Positions 45,576-57,174 of a stretch of 64,000 nucleotides of DNA are shown piece after piece (position 1 is the stretch's first letter; every line of letters begins with the position of its first letter). A program made the translations under genes and the position numbers. The stretch comes from Beta vulgaris subsp. vulgaris (Eukaryota; Streptophyta; Magnoliopsida; Caryophyllales; Amaranthaceae). A model generated the notes under the pieces. That model was not told the DNA's origin. It made no database searches and saw only the letters and a list, made by a program, of their open reading frames with translations. The DNA lies in contig NC_079209.1 in the NCBI RefSeq assembly GCF_026745355.1, positions 28,279,865 through 28,343,864 of the forward strand. Reading direction: 5' to 3'.

Positions 45576-48500
45576 ATGGAGTACGAAAGGATTCACAAAC
45601 CTCAGGTAAGCTTTTCCCATTTTATTTTTTTTTTCATATTTTTTTTTTTGCAATTTCACCCAAAAAAAATAGAAATTCTTCTATATATTATATAAACGTG
45701 TTTTAATATTTGTCTTAGTTATTTATTGCAGTCAAATTATTTGTGTGAATCTGGTATGCTGACTTGTAAATTGGTCTGAATATTTTTTTTTTATTGCTGT
45801 CTGGAATACATTTCTGCGAATAGAAAAATAAATTTACCCACTTCTTAATATCCTTTTCTCCTTGTTTAATTTTGTCTTTTTGTAACATTATGGTTAGGTG
45901 CGGAAATATTTTAATTTGAATTAGTTTTTCATTCATATAAAAATTTTATGACAGAAGCTAAAACTGGAATTTAATAACATCAATTGATGCATGATTTTGT
46001 CAAAATTTTCTAAATTAATGTCATTTATGACGTAAATGGGGTCCAATAATGGTGTTAGTTAATTATTGGACTGAAATTCGTTTTCTAGAAATTAGAATCT
46101 GGTATGCTTACTAGTAAAAAGTGGTGTGTATTTTTTCTTACTCTTTGATTGCAGACTGGAATTATATCTCCTAGTAAGTTGAGAGCAAAGCTAATGGGAG
46201 TAACCCAGAAGATAAAAGAAGGGTCAAAATCAAATAATAATTCGTCAAGAACATCTCCTTCAAGAATTGAAGACTCTGAGTTTGTTAATAACAGCTTACT
46301 TGCCTCTAATAACGGTGATTTTTATGAGTCTGGTATGTTTTAAATTTACCTGCATCTTTTTATGGTATATGTATATCTGCAATCATAAGTTTAGATGGGC
46401 AGTTTAATTTCTTTTTAGTGTACAGAGAGCTCCAAAGGCAAATATTATATGTAGACGGGATTTGATCTCAAGTCTTGGATACTCCTAAAGTATTTCAGTA
46501 TAAGTAGAAGTTTTATAAGATGACTTTTGGGTTTAATTGTTAAATTCTGTTATCTCCTCATATTTAAGATTTTTAGATTTCAAGTTTCAACATGATTACA
46601 AGCAGGTATCCTTCAATTAGAAAATAATTATGTAATATAATTATATTTCATGAAACATGATGATTTTTTAACATGATTCTTTATGATATATTGTGTCACT
46701 ATATTCACTGTAAGAATCATGAAATCATTATTATATTCAAAATTAGTTACGACAATGACATTATCAGAGTCTTGACAAGTAATAGTTCAAAGAAATTGAC
46801 TGTCAAACTAGTGAGCTTTGACCAGAACACGGGCCTGTTTTGATATGTGGCGGTAATATTTTAGCAAAGATATGGACTCTCTTTGGTAATTAGCAGATAG
46901 TAGTTGATACTTGATAGCACTATCCTTTATTTACCAAACACCAACTTTAGAAGATTGACTGGTCAATGCTCTAAAATGGTTCAAGTTTTATGCCCAATCT
47001 TTTATTTAACAAACAGCGTGTGTACTGATGTGTTTGATTTGGATGTATTTATACAACAGCGGTAAGCCTAGAGCCTCCACAAAAACTGTACAGCGAAACA
47101 GTATCAAGTTCCTTAAAAGTTCAGAATCATTGCCCAGCAAGAGAAAACATGGATTCGTGTCATGTTAAGGTACAACAATGTCAACCAGGAAGAAGTGATA
47201 GTGGCAATTCTAGTGCTGTCTACCCATTAAAATCTAATGATGATGAGAATCTTGATTATGACAGTAATGCTAGTTCATCGAGTTTTGAGTTCCACAAAGG
47301 GGAAAGAGTAGCCCATAGATCCTTAACACGGTCGCTCTCTAGGCCTACTTCGTATAAGTGGAATGATGCAGAGAAATGGATAATGAGTAAGCAAGCAGGT
47401 CAGGCTAATCACACGAAAAGCCTTAGCATTAGTACGCAAAATGGAGGCAGCCTTATGACAGGATTGAATTTGGTTAGGGTGGCTCCAGAGGCTGCTAGCC
47501 ATGACTATCGCTCACATCCTAGAATGCCAGAAATGAAGCGGGTTGATTTTAGCCAACCTGGAGGTCAAATTAGGTTGAATAAGGTCAATCTTGCTCATCC
47601 TGAAGTGGACTCTGTTCCAGTTCAATCAAATGTCCCGATTGACTTATATCCTGATAGCAATGAACTGAGAGAAGTTGGCAATGTGAAGAATTCAACCCAG
47701 GAGGTCCCAGGTAACAAACAATCTTGTCTCTTACTTTCACCTTGCATATATTTTTTATAAGAACTCCCAACAACTGCCCTGTGTAAAGCATGGTCTTACA
47801 TTTTTCCCCACTTAATTGATAGAAATATGGATCAAATAACGTTTCCACTTTAGTGTATATTCTGAATCATTCAGTTAACCCTTTGGTTGATTAAAAACTA
47901 GCATATTGCTTAAAACACAATTACCAACACACCTATTTTGAAGTTACTTGAGGATTTGAGTATTTTCTTTTAGATGCAGCTTTTATGTCTTAAGTTTATT
48001 TGATCGAACTATGAGCAGCTCAGTATTTTTCAATTTCTTGCTCTTTAAGCCTCTTTTAATTTACCAATCTCAATATTAGCACTTATAACTTCCTGAACAA
48101 TAATAAACGGCTAGCTGTTCAAATTCCAAAGGTTTAGTGTTTAGTGTGGAACGCATGAATGATCCAATAGCACAGTAGCACAGGTCACTAGACTAATTAG
48201 GAAGGAAATTATGTGATTCTTTTTGCTTTTCTCTTAGCTTTACTATTGCATTCTTGATGTCTTGCTAAACCATCAATATCATGGATGGTGTAGTTTGATG
48301 CGACAATCACAGTTCTTATCATTTCTATTTTAGTGAACAATCTTGAAATGTTTGCGTAATCCTATTGTATTAAAAATGTAGGTATGCCTGCTATTAGAGA
48401 GATTTCAATGAGGGACATGGGTACAGAAATGACACCAGTCACAAGTCAAGAGCCTTCTAGGACAGCCACCCCTAATGGGTCTTTAACCCCGTTTCGCAGT

Positions 48501-49753
48501 CCCACTTCATCTATTCCATCCACCCCTCGGACTGGGGAACCAACGACTACTCCCTTGGATTGTACAGCTGATAGTAATGTGCACCATCTAACTGAGAAAG
48601 GCGATAGAGAGTTGTCAGAACATGAGCTGAAGCTCAAGACAAGGAAAGAAATTGTAGCACTTGGTGTTCAGCTTGGCAAGGTGAATATAGCTGCTTGGGC
48701 AAGTAAAGATGAGAAGGATAACAGCTCTTTGCCTATTGCTGATTCTGAGGAACTTGAACGCATTGAATTTGAAAAACGTGCTGCCGCGTGGGAAGAGGCC
48801 GAAAAATCAAAGCATGCTGCAAGGTTTCTTACAACTCTCACTTGGTTTATGTCTTTCTTAATATCTAGAGCGCTGGGGCTTTGAAAAATTTCAGGGTAGG
48901 AAATAAGGAAGTCATCTTTAATACGCTGTATCTCAGCAGTAACTGGTAATATATAATTTTCAGGTATAAGCGTGATGAAATCAAAATTCAAGTGTGGGAG
49001 AGTCAACAGAAAGCAAAACTGGAAGAAGAGTTGAGGAGAATGGAGGTAAACTTGAAAACTGGAACATGTTATTTTGATTAATCATTAGTGTTGGATTGCG
49101 TGGAAATTTTAACCATCATCCTTCGTTTGGTTTGTAAAGCGTGGAAAATAGTTTTCCCAAAGAATGGAAAACTTCTTCCACTTTAATAAGGAACACCACA
49201 TTTTCTTATTTACTTACACGTTTCTCGTACTTTTTCTCGTACTTTTATCCCATCCATCCTCTTACCTCTATAATGATTTTCCCATTCTTTTCATGAGAGC
49301 AGCCAAATAAAGGCTTGGAATTTATTTATTTTTGGAGAAAAACATTTTGCATTGATAATGTTTTCCGCCAAACTAAAGAGAGTCCATATCCCAAATTCGG
49401 CAACTCTTGAGATATAATCTTAACATTAGAAGGTATATTGATGTCGTTAGATGATTGACATTTATTTCAACTGTACGGGATTATGAAAGCTGAGGATCAT
49501 CAAATTAACCTTGTGCTTACCATTGTGTTGCTATGAATATGATGATCAGGCAAAAGTTGAACGACTAAGAACAACCTCACAGGCAAAGATGATGAAAAAG
49601 ATTTCTATAGCCCGTAAAAGATCCGAAGAAAAACGAGCAGCTGCCGAAAGCCAGAAGAAGCGTCAATCCGAGAAAACAGCAGCCCGAGTAGAATACATTA
49701 GGCAAACAGGTAGAACACCACCATCCGATTATACATGTTGCGGTTTCTTGTGA
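45576..49753 (+). CDS. Long remorin-family protein (six exons, 528 aa)
   Basis: Exons: 45576-45605, 46155-46332, 47060-47710, 48382-48823, 48964-49045, 49550-49753. All are GT-AG with consistent phases; 1587 nt including TGA. The N-terminal 400 residues are Ser/Pro/Asn-rich and probably disordered, with Arg-Ser phosphosite-like motifs (RSLTRSLSRPTS) and a Thr/Pro-rich stretch (TPFRSPTSSIPSTPRTG). The C-terminal remorin domain (about 410-525) has KSKHAARYKRDEIKIQVW, ESQQKAKLEEELRRME and a Lys-rich coiled coil. It ends YTCCGFL, like the anchors of membrane-bound remorins, where the cysteines are probable S-acylation sites. Remorins scaffold plasma-membrane nanodomains. Exon 1 encodes only ten residues. 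Confidence 0.95.
49100..49400. mobile_element. MITE-like repeat in the last intron of remorin
   Basis: CATCCTTCGTTTGGTTTG, GGAAAATAGTTTTCCC and CAAACTAAAGAGAGTCC match the interior and end style of the MITEs at 22230-22565 and 28174-28494. It lies between exon 5 (ends 49045) and exon 6 (starts 49550). The edges are approximate. Confidence 0.45.
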
Positions 49754-50012
49754 TATAAATTAGATCATCATAAATTCGACGGAGTGAGAACAGCCCCTTA
49801 ATTATGGTCATTAGAATAGATGACTCGTTGTACTCTTTGTTCCCCTTAATAAGAAATGGTGTTTATTTAGGTGATGCTTTATCTGTGGCAATGTTATGTG
49901 CACATCCGTGCTCCTTCTGTTCATACACCAAATTCAATATACTAGTTGAATGATGCAAATTGCACAAAGGCTACGCACACGCTGGGTGTATGTGTTAATA
50001 CTAAAATAACCA

Positions 50013-50155
50013 AGTAGTACTTGGTCTAGTGGTAAGGAGAGCACCTTTCCAACCTCAAGGTTGGGGGTTCAATCCCCACTAGACCCACTTTGAGGGTAGG
50101 GATTCTCCTTACCCTTCCCCCTTACTCTCAAAATTTATACTTTGTGTATAGATAA
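50013..50155 (+). repeat. tRNA-derived SINE-like repeat
   Basis: TGGTCTAGTGGTAAGGAG (A-box) and GGTTCAATCCC (B-box, about 50068) are spaced as in RNA polymerase III promoters and followed by CCACTAGACCCA pairing with the start. Downstream lies a CT-rich, non-tRNA body. This looks like a plant tRNA-related SINE rather than a functional tRNA. Confidence 0.6.
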
Positions 50156-50793
50156 TTTTGTTTTTAATGATTTGTTCTTTATCTTTGTTTGAAAAATCTG
50201 TTTTGGGAAATTTCGTTTGTTTAGATTTGTATGAATCCTTTGTTCAAAACTAAAAAAAAATTGTATTTTTTTTCTTCAGATTATTCATATATTAGCTTCA
50301 TCTTCACCATTTTTCTATACTAAATTTAACTATAGTTTTATATTATTTAATTTTTTTTTAGAATAATAATGTTATATTTTCATCCCTACCATGTAATAAA
50401 ATTCAATTAGAAATATATTATTTCAATTGTCTATGTATTATGTAAATTCAAATATCATTGAATAGCAAAACAGGTTCAAATCATTGTAAGTTTGTAATTT
50501 TTTAATAACAGTATACATTTTAGTAGTAACACATACAAAAGGTACACATTTTAGTAGTAACGCATACATCCAGTATATGTGTGGCCCACATAGTGTATGT
50601 GTATCATCTCTCTGCAAATTGGGACCGCAACCAATGTCATAAATTGATGTATTGGAAAATAAAAATTTGTTGGTAGAATAATCAAGATCTATTTGCACTG
50701 GGAAATAGATTTTGTACTTCTATATATGATGACTTCTTAGGGCTTGATAGAGGAGCAACCTCGTACTCTTGTTGGAATTAATCAATCATTAAT

Positions 50794-50835
<42 letters not shown>
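50156..50835. other. Intergenic AT-rich sequence ending in a (TA)n microsatellite
   Basis: No gene is seen. CACATTTTAGTAGTAACNCATAC occurs twice in near-tandem form (about 50515-50570). A (TA)n run of about 38 bp at 50798-50835 directly abuts the LTR start, so the element may have inserted in the microsatellite. Confidence 0.6.
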
Positions 50836-50839
<4 letters not shown>

Positions 50840-51207
50840 TGGGGACCATTAAGCCTTAGTGGGCCACCACATGTTCCAAAGCCCTCTGCCAACATGGCAA
50901 GCCCTCAGTGGGACCCACCCGTCTTGAATCTTGTGCCAGCCTGGCAGGTTCATTCTCACACATTTCAACACCTATAAACATGGAGTTGATCCCCATTTAT
51001 TAAGGTAATAACTTCTAGACAAACTACTTCACAGATCCTAATTAATACACATCAACCGACTTGATCATCGGAGGGGCGATCCCAGATCCACCCCCGGGGT
51101 AGTCTAACTCTCGTCTTGTGCAGGTCTCTCAGTAATCTTCGAGCATCCGGCCCTCATTAACCTTAATCTCGATCCATCCCGCATAATACAAGTTTTTACC
51201 GGAAATA
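50836..51207 (+). repeat. 5' LTR of the second Tat element
   Basis: Starts TGTTTGGGGACCATTAAG, has a TATA-like CCTATAAACATGG (about 50971), then ATCGGAGGGGCGATCCC and TTGTGCAG segments, and ends before the primer site. The shared sub-motifs with 15814-16350 place it in the same lineage. Length about 372 bp. Confidence 0.7.
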
Positions 51208-51232
51208 GGTTGGTGCCGTCTGTGGGGATATC
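51208..51232 (+). other. Primer-binding site of the second Tat element
   Basis: TTGGTGCCGTCTGTGGGGA (51210-51228) follows the LTR end by about two bases. It matches the TTGGCGCCGTCTGTGGG-type site of plant Tat elements with one change. The tRNA primer is not determined here. Confidence 0.65.
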
Positions 51233-51244
51233 GAACTAAAAGTC

Positions 51245-53025
51245 ATGACCATCACTCAGAGAAATCGGAGACTACAAAGGACCCCCGTCCCCTCTCATCA
51301 TTCGAGAGCACCGTCCCACAAGGTGGCTGACGAGACGGCGGAGAACCCTCGGCAAGTTGTCGTCCTGTCATCCCGCCACCAATATGTCCTTGAAGAGGTC
51401 CACCCTCGAGAGGCTACCAGTGCTGTCAACCCTGGGGCGCCTCATTTGAAGACGGCTCAAACTCAAGCGCGGATCCCTCGATATGAGCAGACCAGCCCTA
51501 ATCCGGTCACTCAACAAGATCTCCAGTAATTGGCCAATCATCTAAGTGACAACCTCGAACGCAGCCTCCGGGCCCTCATATTGATCATCCAAGCAGGAGG
51601 AGAAGGGACCTCGAACATGCCTCCTCTTCCCCCCGTACCTCGACTGGTCATAGGCCAGGCTCGAGCAAGAAATTTCGACCAACCACGGGTCATAGCCCTC
51701 GATCCGTCAAATTCGCCACAAGCTCCTCAACGATCAGCTCGAATTACCCCTAGCAAGGGGGACGCGAGACATGTGATCAACGAGCGTCATCTGAGGAATG
51801 GCAGTCGTGACGCCCGTGAGGTCTTGAACGAAAAGCGAGCACAATCCAAAGCAAGAGAAAGCCCTCCCATCCCTAATCGAGAATAGAGGGAACCTCGAGA
51901 GCGGAGGGAACCTCGAGAGCAGTGGGAACCTCGATAGGAGAGGGAACCTCGACATCAGTGGGGCCATTGAGAAAAAGAACGGGCATCAAGCAGTTCTGAG
52001 TCCAGCCGCGAGTTTGAACCCCAAATAGGCAACCTAGGCTTCGTGACTCCTTTCAGGGAGAATATCATGAGAGCTCCCATCCCGCGAAAGGTCAAGGTTC
52101 CTCCAATCGACCACTACGACGGGATTACAGACCCTATCGATCATCTAGAAGCATTCAAATCATAGATGAGTGTGCAGACGAGCAGCGAGGCCGCATGGTG
52201 TAAGTTCTTCCCAACTACCTTGAAGGGGTTGGCTCTAACCGGCCTGGTTCACACAGCTTCCCTCCGTAAGTATCTCGAGTTTCGCAGCTCTCGAGACAGC
52301 TTTCAAACAGAATTTCATAGCCGGTCCAAGCCACCGAAAGACAAGTATTCATCTCATGTCTATCAGAGAGCGAAGGGAAGAAGACTTGGCAGATTACATT
52401 AAGAGGTTCAATAAGGAGTCACTAAAGGTCTCCGATATCCAAGACAGTGCCGCGTTCACTGCACTCATGTCCGAGTTATACCCTTCGAGCAAATTCAAAC
52501 TGAAGCTCGTAGAAAGTGAAGCCTCGTCATTCTCGGAGGCTATGAACCTCGTTCAAAAATTCATTTAAGCCTCTGATATCTGCAAGACACACGTGGAACC
52601 CAGTTCCAACAAGAGAAAGCATGAATATACTCCTCGACGGACAACTCAAGGGATGTCCCTCGAAAAGAAAAAGATAAAATCCCCGGCTAGAGGACAATGG
52701 GCACGACCCTCGGTACAATTTGAACCGAAGGGAGATCTACCTAGACATCAAGGAAAAGTACGCCTTGCCAAAGCCTAACCCTATCCAAACGCCCGTCAGC
52801 AAGAGGGACAAGAGGCTCTGGTGCGAATATCATCATGACTGCGGTCACACGACCCGCGACTACCGAGAATTAAAAAGAGCGCTAGACAAACTAGCCGATG
52901 AAGGAAAATTGAATCGGTATCTTAAGGATTCGAAGGAAAAGAAAGTCGAGCCCAGAAAGGAAAAGCAAACCCGGAGCGACGAGACAGCTAGTTATGTTAA
53001 CGTCATCATAGGAGGGTTCGCCTAG
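51245..53025 (+). pseudogene. gag of the second Tat element (several frame breaks)
   Basis: The N-terminus MTITQRNRRLQRTPVPSH begins 36 bp after the primer site. The capsid-like part (PRKVKVPPIDHYDGITDPID near 52082, WCKFFPTTLKGLA, then REEDLADYIKRFNKESL) is split over three frames. The zinc knuckle near 52820-52870 reads CEYHHDCGHTTRDY, where the last Cys of the usual C-X2-H-X4-H-X4-C is Tyr. Stops occur at 51527-51529, 51884-51886, 52163-52165 and others. It ends IIGGFA with a stop (53023-53025) just before the protease. Confidence 0.75.
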
Positions 53026-53086
53026 GGCGGCTTAACCAGCCGCTACCGAAAAAAGCATCTCTACACACTGAAAAAAAAAGACCGAC

Positions 53087-53440
53087 ATGGCTTCTTCAGC
53101 AACATGCCCACCAATGACCTTCAAGGATAGCCATCCGCCCATTCTGACCCCGCATGACGACCCCTTGGTCGTCGAGATGAAAATAGCCAATTTGCGAGTG
53201 GGTCGAGTTCTGATAGACAGCGGAAGTTCTGCGGACATCAGCACTATGGACTGTCTGAGGAAACTAAAGTACCAAGAAACATATCTCACACCTATCGATC
53301 AGCCTTTAGTAGGGTTTGGCGGACAATTTGTCCACCCCCTCGACTCGGTCAAGCTCCCCACTCGAATGGGGGAAAAAGGAGAAGGTCGAAATGTGGTCGT
53401 CGACTATCTTGTCGTTGACACCAGCCTCCCTATAATGTGA
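53087..53440 (+). pseudogene. Aspartic protease domain of the second Tat element
   Basis: DDPLVVEMKIANLRVGRVL is followed by LIDSGSSADISTMD (about 53208-53250), a DSGSS active site, and LVGFGGQFVHPLDSV. The frame stops after SLPIM (53438-53440), where NVI-type sequence would normally continue. The same region in the first Tat element (4700-5020) is closely similar. Confidence 0.8.
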
Positions 53441-53754
53441 TTATAGGGCTCCCCACGCTCAACAAAGTCGCGCTGCGCACTATCGACACTACCACGCTCC
53501 TACAGTCAGGAGGGCGACGATGGGAAGGTCGCCCGACTATTCGAGGACCAGAAGTCCGCCCGAGAATGTTACGTCAACAGTCTTAAGAACAAAGATGAAG
53601 AAGTCACTCGAAAGAGAAAGTGCCCTAAGCCTGCGGATCCTCTCCCCGTCATGGGGCTCTACATGGCCGAAAACCCCAAGTGATACGAGAGGCCTTGGCC
53701 AGCGGACAGGGACGAAGAGGTATGTATCAATGAAAAAAGGGATGCACGGTCCGT

Positions 53755-55130
53755 ATCGGCAAGCAAGTCCCTGAAAGCATAAGGGCCCAAATCGTCGAGG
53801 TCATCCAAGAGTTCCAAGATGTGTTTGCCCACACCGTCGACAAGATGCCGGGAATCGATCCCCATTTTATGGTCCATCGGCTGAATATCCGAGAAGGGTA
53901 CATGCCGATCAAGCAAAAGCTTAAATCATCGAGGTCATCCAAGGTAAAGAAGCTGTTGGTCGCAGGTTTCATCCGGGAATGCCAATACACCGAGTGGCTA
54001 GCAAAAGTAATCCCGGTTTGAAAGCAAACTGGGGCTTGGAGGATGTGCGTCGACTTCACCGACTTGAACAAAGCCTGCCCGAAAGATGATTTCCTCCTCC
54101 CAAAGATCGACAGGCTGGTCGACTCGACAACAGGCCATGCATTGTTCAGCTTCATGGATGCGTATGCGAGGTACCATTAGATCCCTATGGCCGCCGAAGT
54201 CCAGGTGCACACCGCTTTCACCACGAGCTCAGGGGTTTATTGCTATAAAGGGATGCCCTTCGGTATCAAGAACGTCGGGGCTACCTACCGTTTCGTGAAT
54301 AAGATGTTCGAAAAGCAAATCGGACGAAATGTGGAGGTCGATGTTGACGACATGATCGTCAAAAGCAAAAAGGAGGGAGACCATGTCTCCGACTTAAGAG
54401 AAACACTTTCCACCCTTCGCACTTACAACATGAAGCTGAATCCGAAGAAATATGTCTTTGGTGTAAGGGAAGGAAAATGACTCGGGTTCCTTGTCAATGA
54501 AAGGGGGATAGAGGCCAATCCTGACAAGATTCAAGCCATCATTAAAATGAAGAGCCCTCGAACTGTCAAGGAAGTCCAGCGCCTAACCGACTGCATGGCG
54601 GCCTTGGGGCGGCTCCTCTCTAGATCTGCCAAAAAGAGTCTCCATTTCTTTCGAGCCCTAAAATAGTCGACATTCGAATGGGATAAATCTGCGGAGGAAG
54701 CATTCCAACAACTCAAATCCCACCTAGCCAGCCTTCCCAAGTTGGTCTCACCTTTACTAGGGGAGACACTCTTCGCCTACCTAGTTGTATCCGAACATGC
54801 CCTTAGCGCGGTCCTTACGGCCAAGCGCGAGAAAAACCAGCATCCAGTGTACTTCATAAGTCACGCCTTCCGAGGCGCAGAATCCAAGTATCCTCCCATC
54901 GAGAAAATGATCTTCGCCTTGGTTCTCGCCACTCGGAAGCTCAAGCCCTATTTTAAAGCTCACCCCATCAAAGTTCTCACAAGTCAGCCAATCCAGAAAA
55001 TAATCGAAGAAAAAATCAGTCTAGCAGGGTATCTGAATTGTCCTACCAAATTTCAGATTTCGGCATTGAATTCGAGCCTCGACGTGCCATCAAAGCACAA
55101 GCTCTAGCCGACTTTATAGGAGAATGCACT
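53755..55130 (+). pseudogene. Reverse transcriptase and RNase H of the second Tat element
   Basis: RT blocks: HTVDKMPGIDPHFMVHRL, MCVDFTDLNKACPKDDF (about 54043-54093), HALFSFMDAYARYH followed by a stop (54178-54180), and GVYCYKGMPFGI. The catalytic box is VDVDDMIVKS (about 54336-54365), where the usual Tyr (Ile) before D-D is Asp-Val; the paired Asp residues remain. More stops lie at 54478-54480 and 54667-54669. RNase H-like sequence (HPVYFISHAFRGAESKYPP) follows near 54840-55100, and the frame changes again near 55040. Confidence 0.8.
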
Positions 55131-55139
55131 TTCTGGCCC

Positions 55140-55502
55140 GAGCCTACCGAGGAAGGTTCCTGGGATCTGTTTATCGACGGGTCATCATCCAAAGCAGGAT
55201 GCGGCGCCGGGCTTTTGATCCTAGAACCGTAAAAGAACAGAACATAATACGCAATCAAGTTCGACTTTACTGCCTCGAATAACGAGGCTGAATATGAAGC
55301 ACTGCTCCTCGGTATCCAACTATACAAAGCGGTCGGCGCTCGAAAACTTAATGCCCACTCTGACTGTCAGCTCATCGTTGGGCAGGTGACAGGGGAGTTC
55401 GAGGCAAGACAGCATGAAGATGGATATGAGAAAGGTGAAGGAGGAAGTCTCGGGCCTGTCACTCTTCACCATAACTCACATCCCTCGATCTGAGAATCGG
55501 CA
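55140..55502 (+). pseudogene. Second RNase H of the Tat element, cut by the assembly gap
   Basis: WDLFIDGSSSKAGCGAGLL (about 55161-55217) and FTASNNEAEYEALL-type sequence mirror the extra RNase H of the first Tat element. A stop falls at 55230-55232. The sequence runs on to PRSENR and then enters the run of N. Integrase is not seen. Confidence 0.75.
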
Positions 55503-56500
55503 NNNNNNNNNNNNNNNNNNNNNNNNNNNNNNNNNNNNNNNNNNNNNNNNNNNNNNNNNNNNNNNNNNNNNNNNNNNNNNNNNNNNNNNNNNNNNNNNNN
55601 NNNNNNNNNNNNNNNNNNNNNNNNNNNNNNNNNNNNNNNNNNNNNNNNNNNNNNNNNNNNNNNNNNNNNNNNNNNNNNNNNNNNNNNNNNNNNNNNNNNN
55701 NNNNNNNNNNNNNNNNNNNNNNNNNNNNNNNNNNNNNNNNNNNNNNNNNNNNNNNNNNNNNNNNNNNNNNNNNNNNNNNNNNNNNNNNNNNNNNNNNNNN
55801 NNNNNNNNNNNNNNNNNNNNNNNNNNNNNNNNNNNNNNNNNNNNNNNNNNNNNNNNNNNNNNNNNNNNNNNNNNNNNNNNNNNNNNNNNNNNNNNNNNNN
55901 NNNNNNNNNNNNNNNNNNNNNNNNNNNNNNNNNNNNNNNNNNNNNNNNNNNNNNNNNNNNNNNNNNNNNNNNNNNNNNNNNNNNNNNNNNNNNNNNNNNN
56001 NNNNNNNNNNNNNNNNNNNNNNNNNNNNNNNNNNNNNNNNNNNNNNNNNNNNNNNNNNNNNNNNNNNNNNNNNNNNNNNNNNNNNNNNNNNNNNNNNNNN
56101 NNNNNNNNNNNNNNNNNNNNNNNNNNNNNNNNNNNNNNNNNNNNNNNNNNNNNNNNNNNNNNNNNNNNNNNNNNNNNNNNNNNNNNNNNNNNNNNNNNNN
56201 NNNNNNNNNNNNNNNNNNNNNNNNNNNNNNNNNNNNNNNNNNNNNNNNNNNNNNNNNNNNNNNNNNNNNNNNNNNNNNNNNNNNNNNNNNNNNNNNNNNN
56301 NNNNNNNNNNNNNNNNNNNNNNNNNNNNNNNNNNNNNNNNNNNNNNNNNNNNNNNNNNNNNNNNNNNNNNNNNNNNNNNNNNNNNNNNNNNNNNNNNNNN
56401 NNNNNNNNNNNNNNNNNNNNNNNNNNNNNNNNNNNNNNNNNNNNNNNNNNNNNNNNNNNNNNNNNNNNNNNNNNNNNNNNNNNNNNNNNNNNNNNNNNNN
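55503..56500. other. Assembly gap (998 N)
   Basis: A run of N. The left flank is a Tat element still lacking its integrase and 3' LTR. The right flank is a different retrotransposon in the protease region. The real sequence here is probably longer or rearranged. Open frames reported across the N run are meaningless. Confidence 1.
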
Positions 56501-56509
56501 GTAGATAAG

Positions 56510-57163
56510 TTGCAATTGCCTACAAGGGAACATCCATGTCCTTACAAGATTAAGTGGTTGAATGATACGGCAGGTTTAAGCGTGAAAAGGCAAGCACTAG
56601 TTGCTTTCTCTATTGGTGGCTATTCGGATGAACTATGGTGTGATATACTACCAATGAGTGCTTCACATATACTCCTTGGTAGGCCATGGCAATTTGATCG
56701 CAAGGTTATTCATGAAGGTGAAAGCAATGTTTATACTGTGCGAGTGGGGAACAGGAAGATTCACTTGGCTCCATTACCTCCAAAGTTTTTGGGTGCTACT
56801 GAAGTTAAGGGAAAAGGGTCGAGTAGTACTTCCTCACCAACTAGTTCGTGCTTCATTTCTACTGTTGATTCAAAAGGGATGACAAAGAAGGAGAGAAAGG
56901 TTAAAAAGCAAGACCATCTACTACAACTTCGTCGAAAGGCACCATTTAGTGTTGGGGATCATGTATGGCTTTTCCTCACCGCCCAAAAGCTATATTACGA
57001 CTCAAAGGGGAAGGAAGAACCGGTGGATGAAGGACCATTCCAAATTGTGCATCATGAGAATTTCGACACATATCAAGTGCTACTTGGCAAGGGATGCTGT
57101 GTTTCACTTAATGTTTGTGATTTGTACCATGCATGGATGGAACTTGAGGCAAGTTCTTCTTAA
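56510..57163 (+). CDS. Chimeric protease/integrase-tail ORF of the deleted chromovirus
   Basis: A 217-codon clean frame that is also open upstream to the gap. It begins in the chromovirus protease region: HPCPYKIKWLNDTAGLSVK, then WCDILPMSASHILLGRPWQ and HEGESNVYTVRVGNRKI. It continues as a Ser-rich linker (SSSTSSPTSSC) and a Lys-rich patch into APFSVGDHVWLFLTAQKL, GPFQIVHHENFDTYQVLL and LNVCDLYHAWMEL, which match the C-terminal beta-barrel end of chromovirus integrases. The central pol domains are missing without breaking the frame. The active-site part of the protease is not seen and may lie in the gap. A polypurine tract follows the stop. Confidence 0.7.
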   Translation: MQLPTREHPCPYKIKWLNDTAGLSVKRQALVAFSIGGYSDELWCDILPMSASHILLGRPWQFDRKVIHEGESNVYTVRVGNRKIHLAPLPPKFLGATEVKGKGSSSTSSPTSSCFISTVDSKGMTKKERKVKKQDHLLQLRRKAPFSVGDHVWLFLTAQKLYYDSKGKEEPVDEGPFQIVHHENFDTYQVLLGKGCCVSLNVCDLYHAWMELEASSS

Positions 57164-57174
57164 GAGGGGGAGTA

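Noticed and set aside
50013..50090. Possible functional tRNA gene
   Set aside because: A- and B-box are good and the ends pair, but the anticodon region is unconvincing and the downstream body matches a SINE-type repeat.
55414..56533. Open frames of about 360 codons on both strands
   Set aside because: They span the run of N and contain no real sequence.
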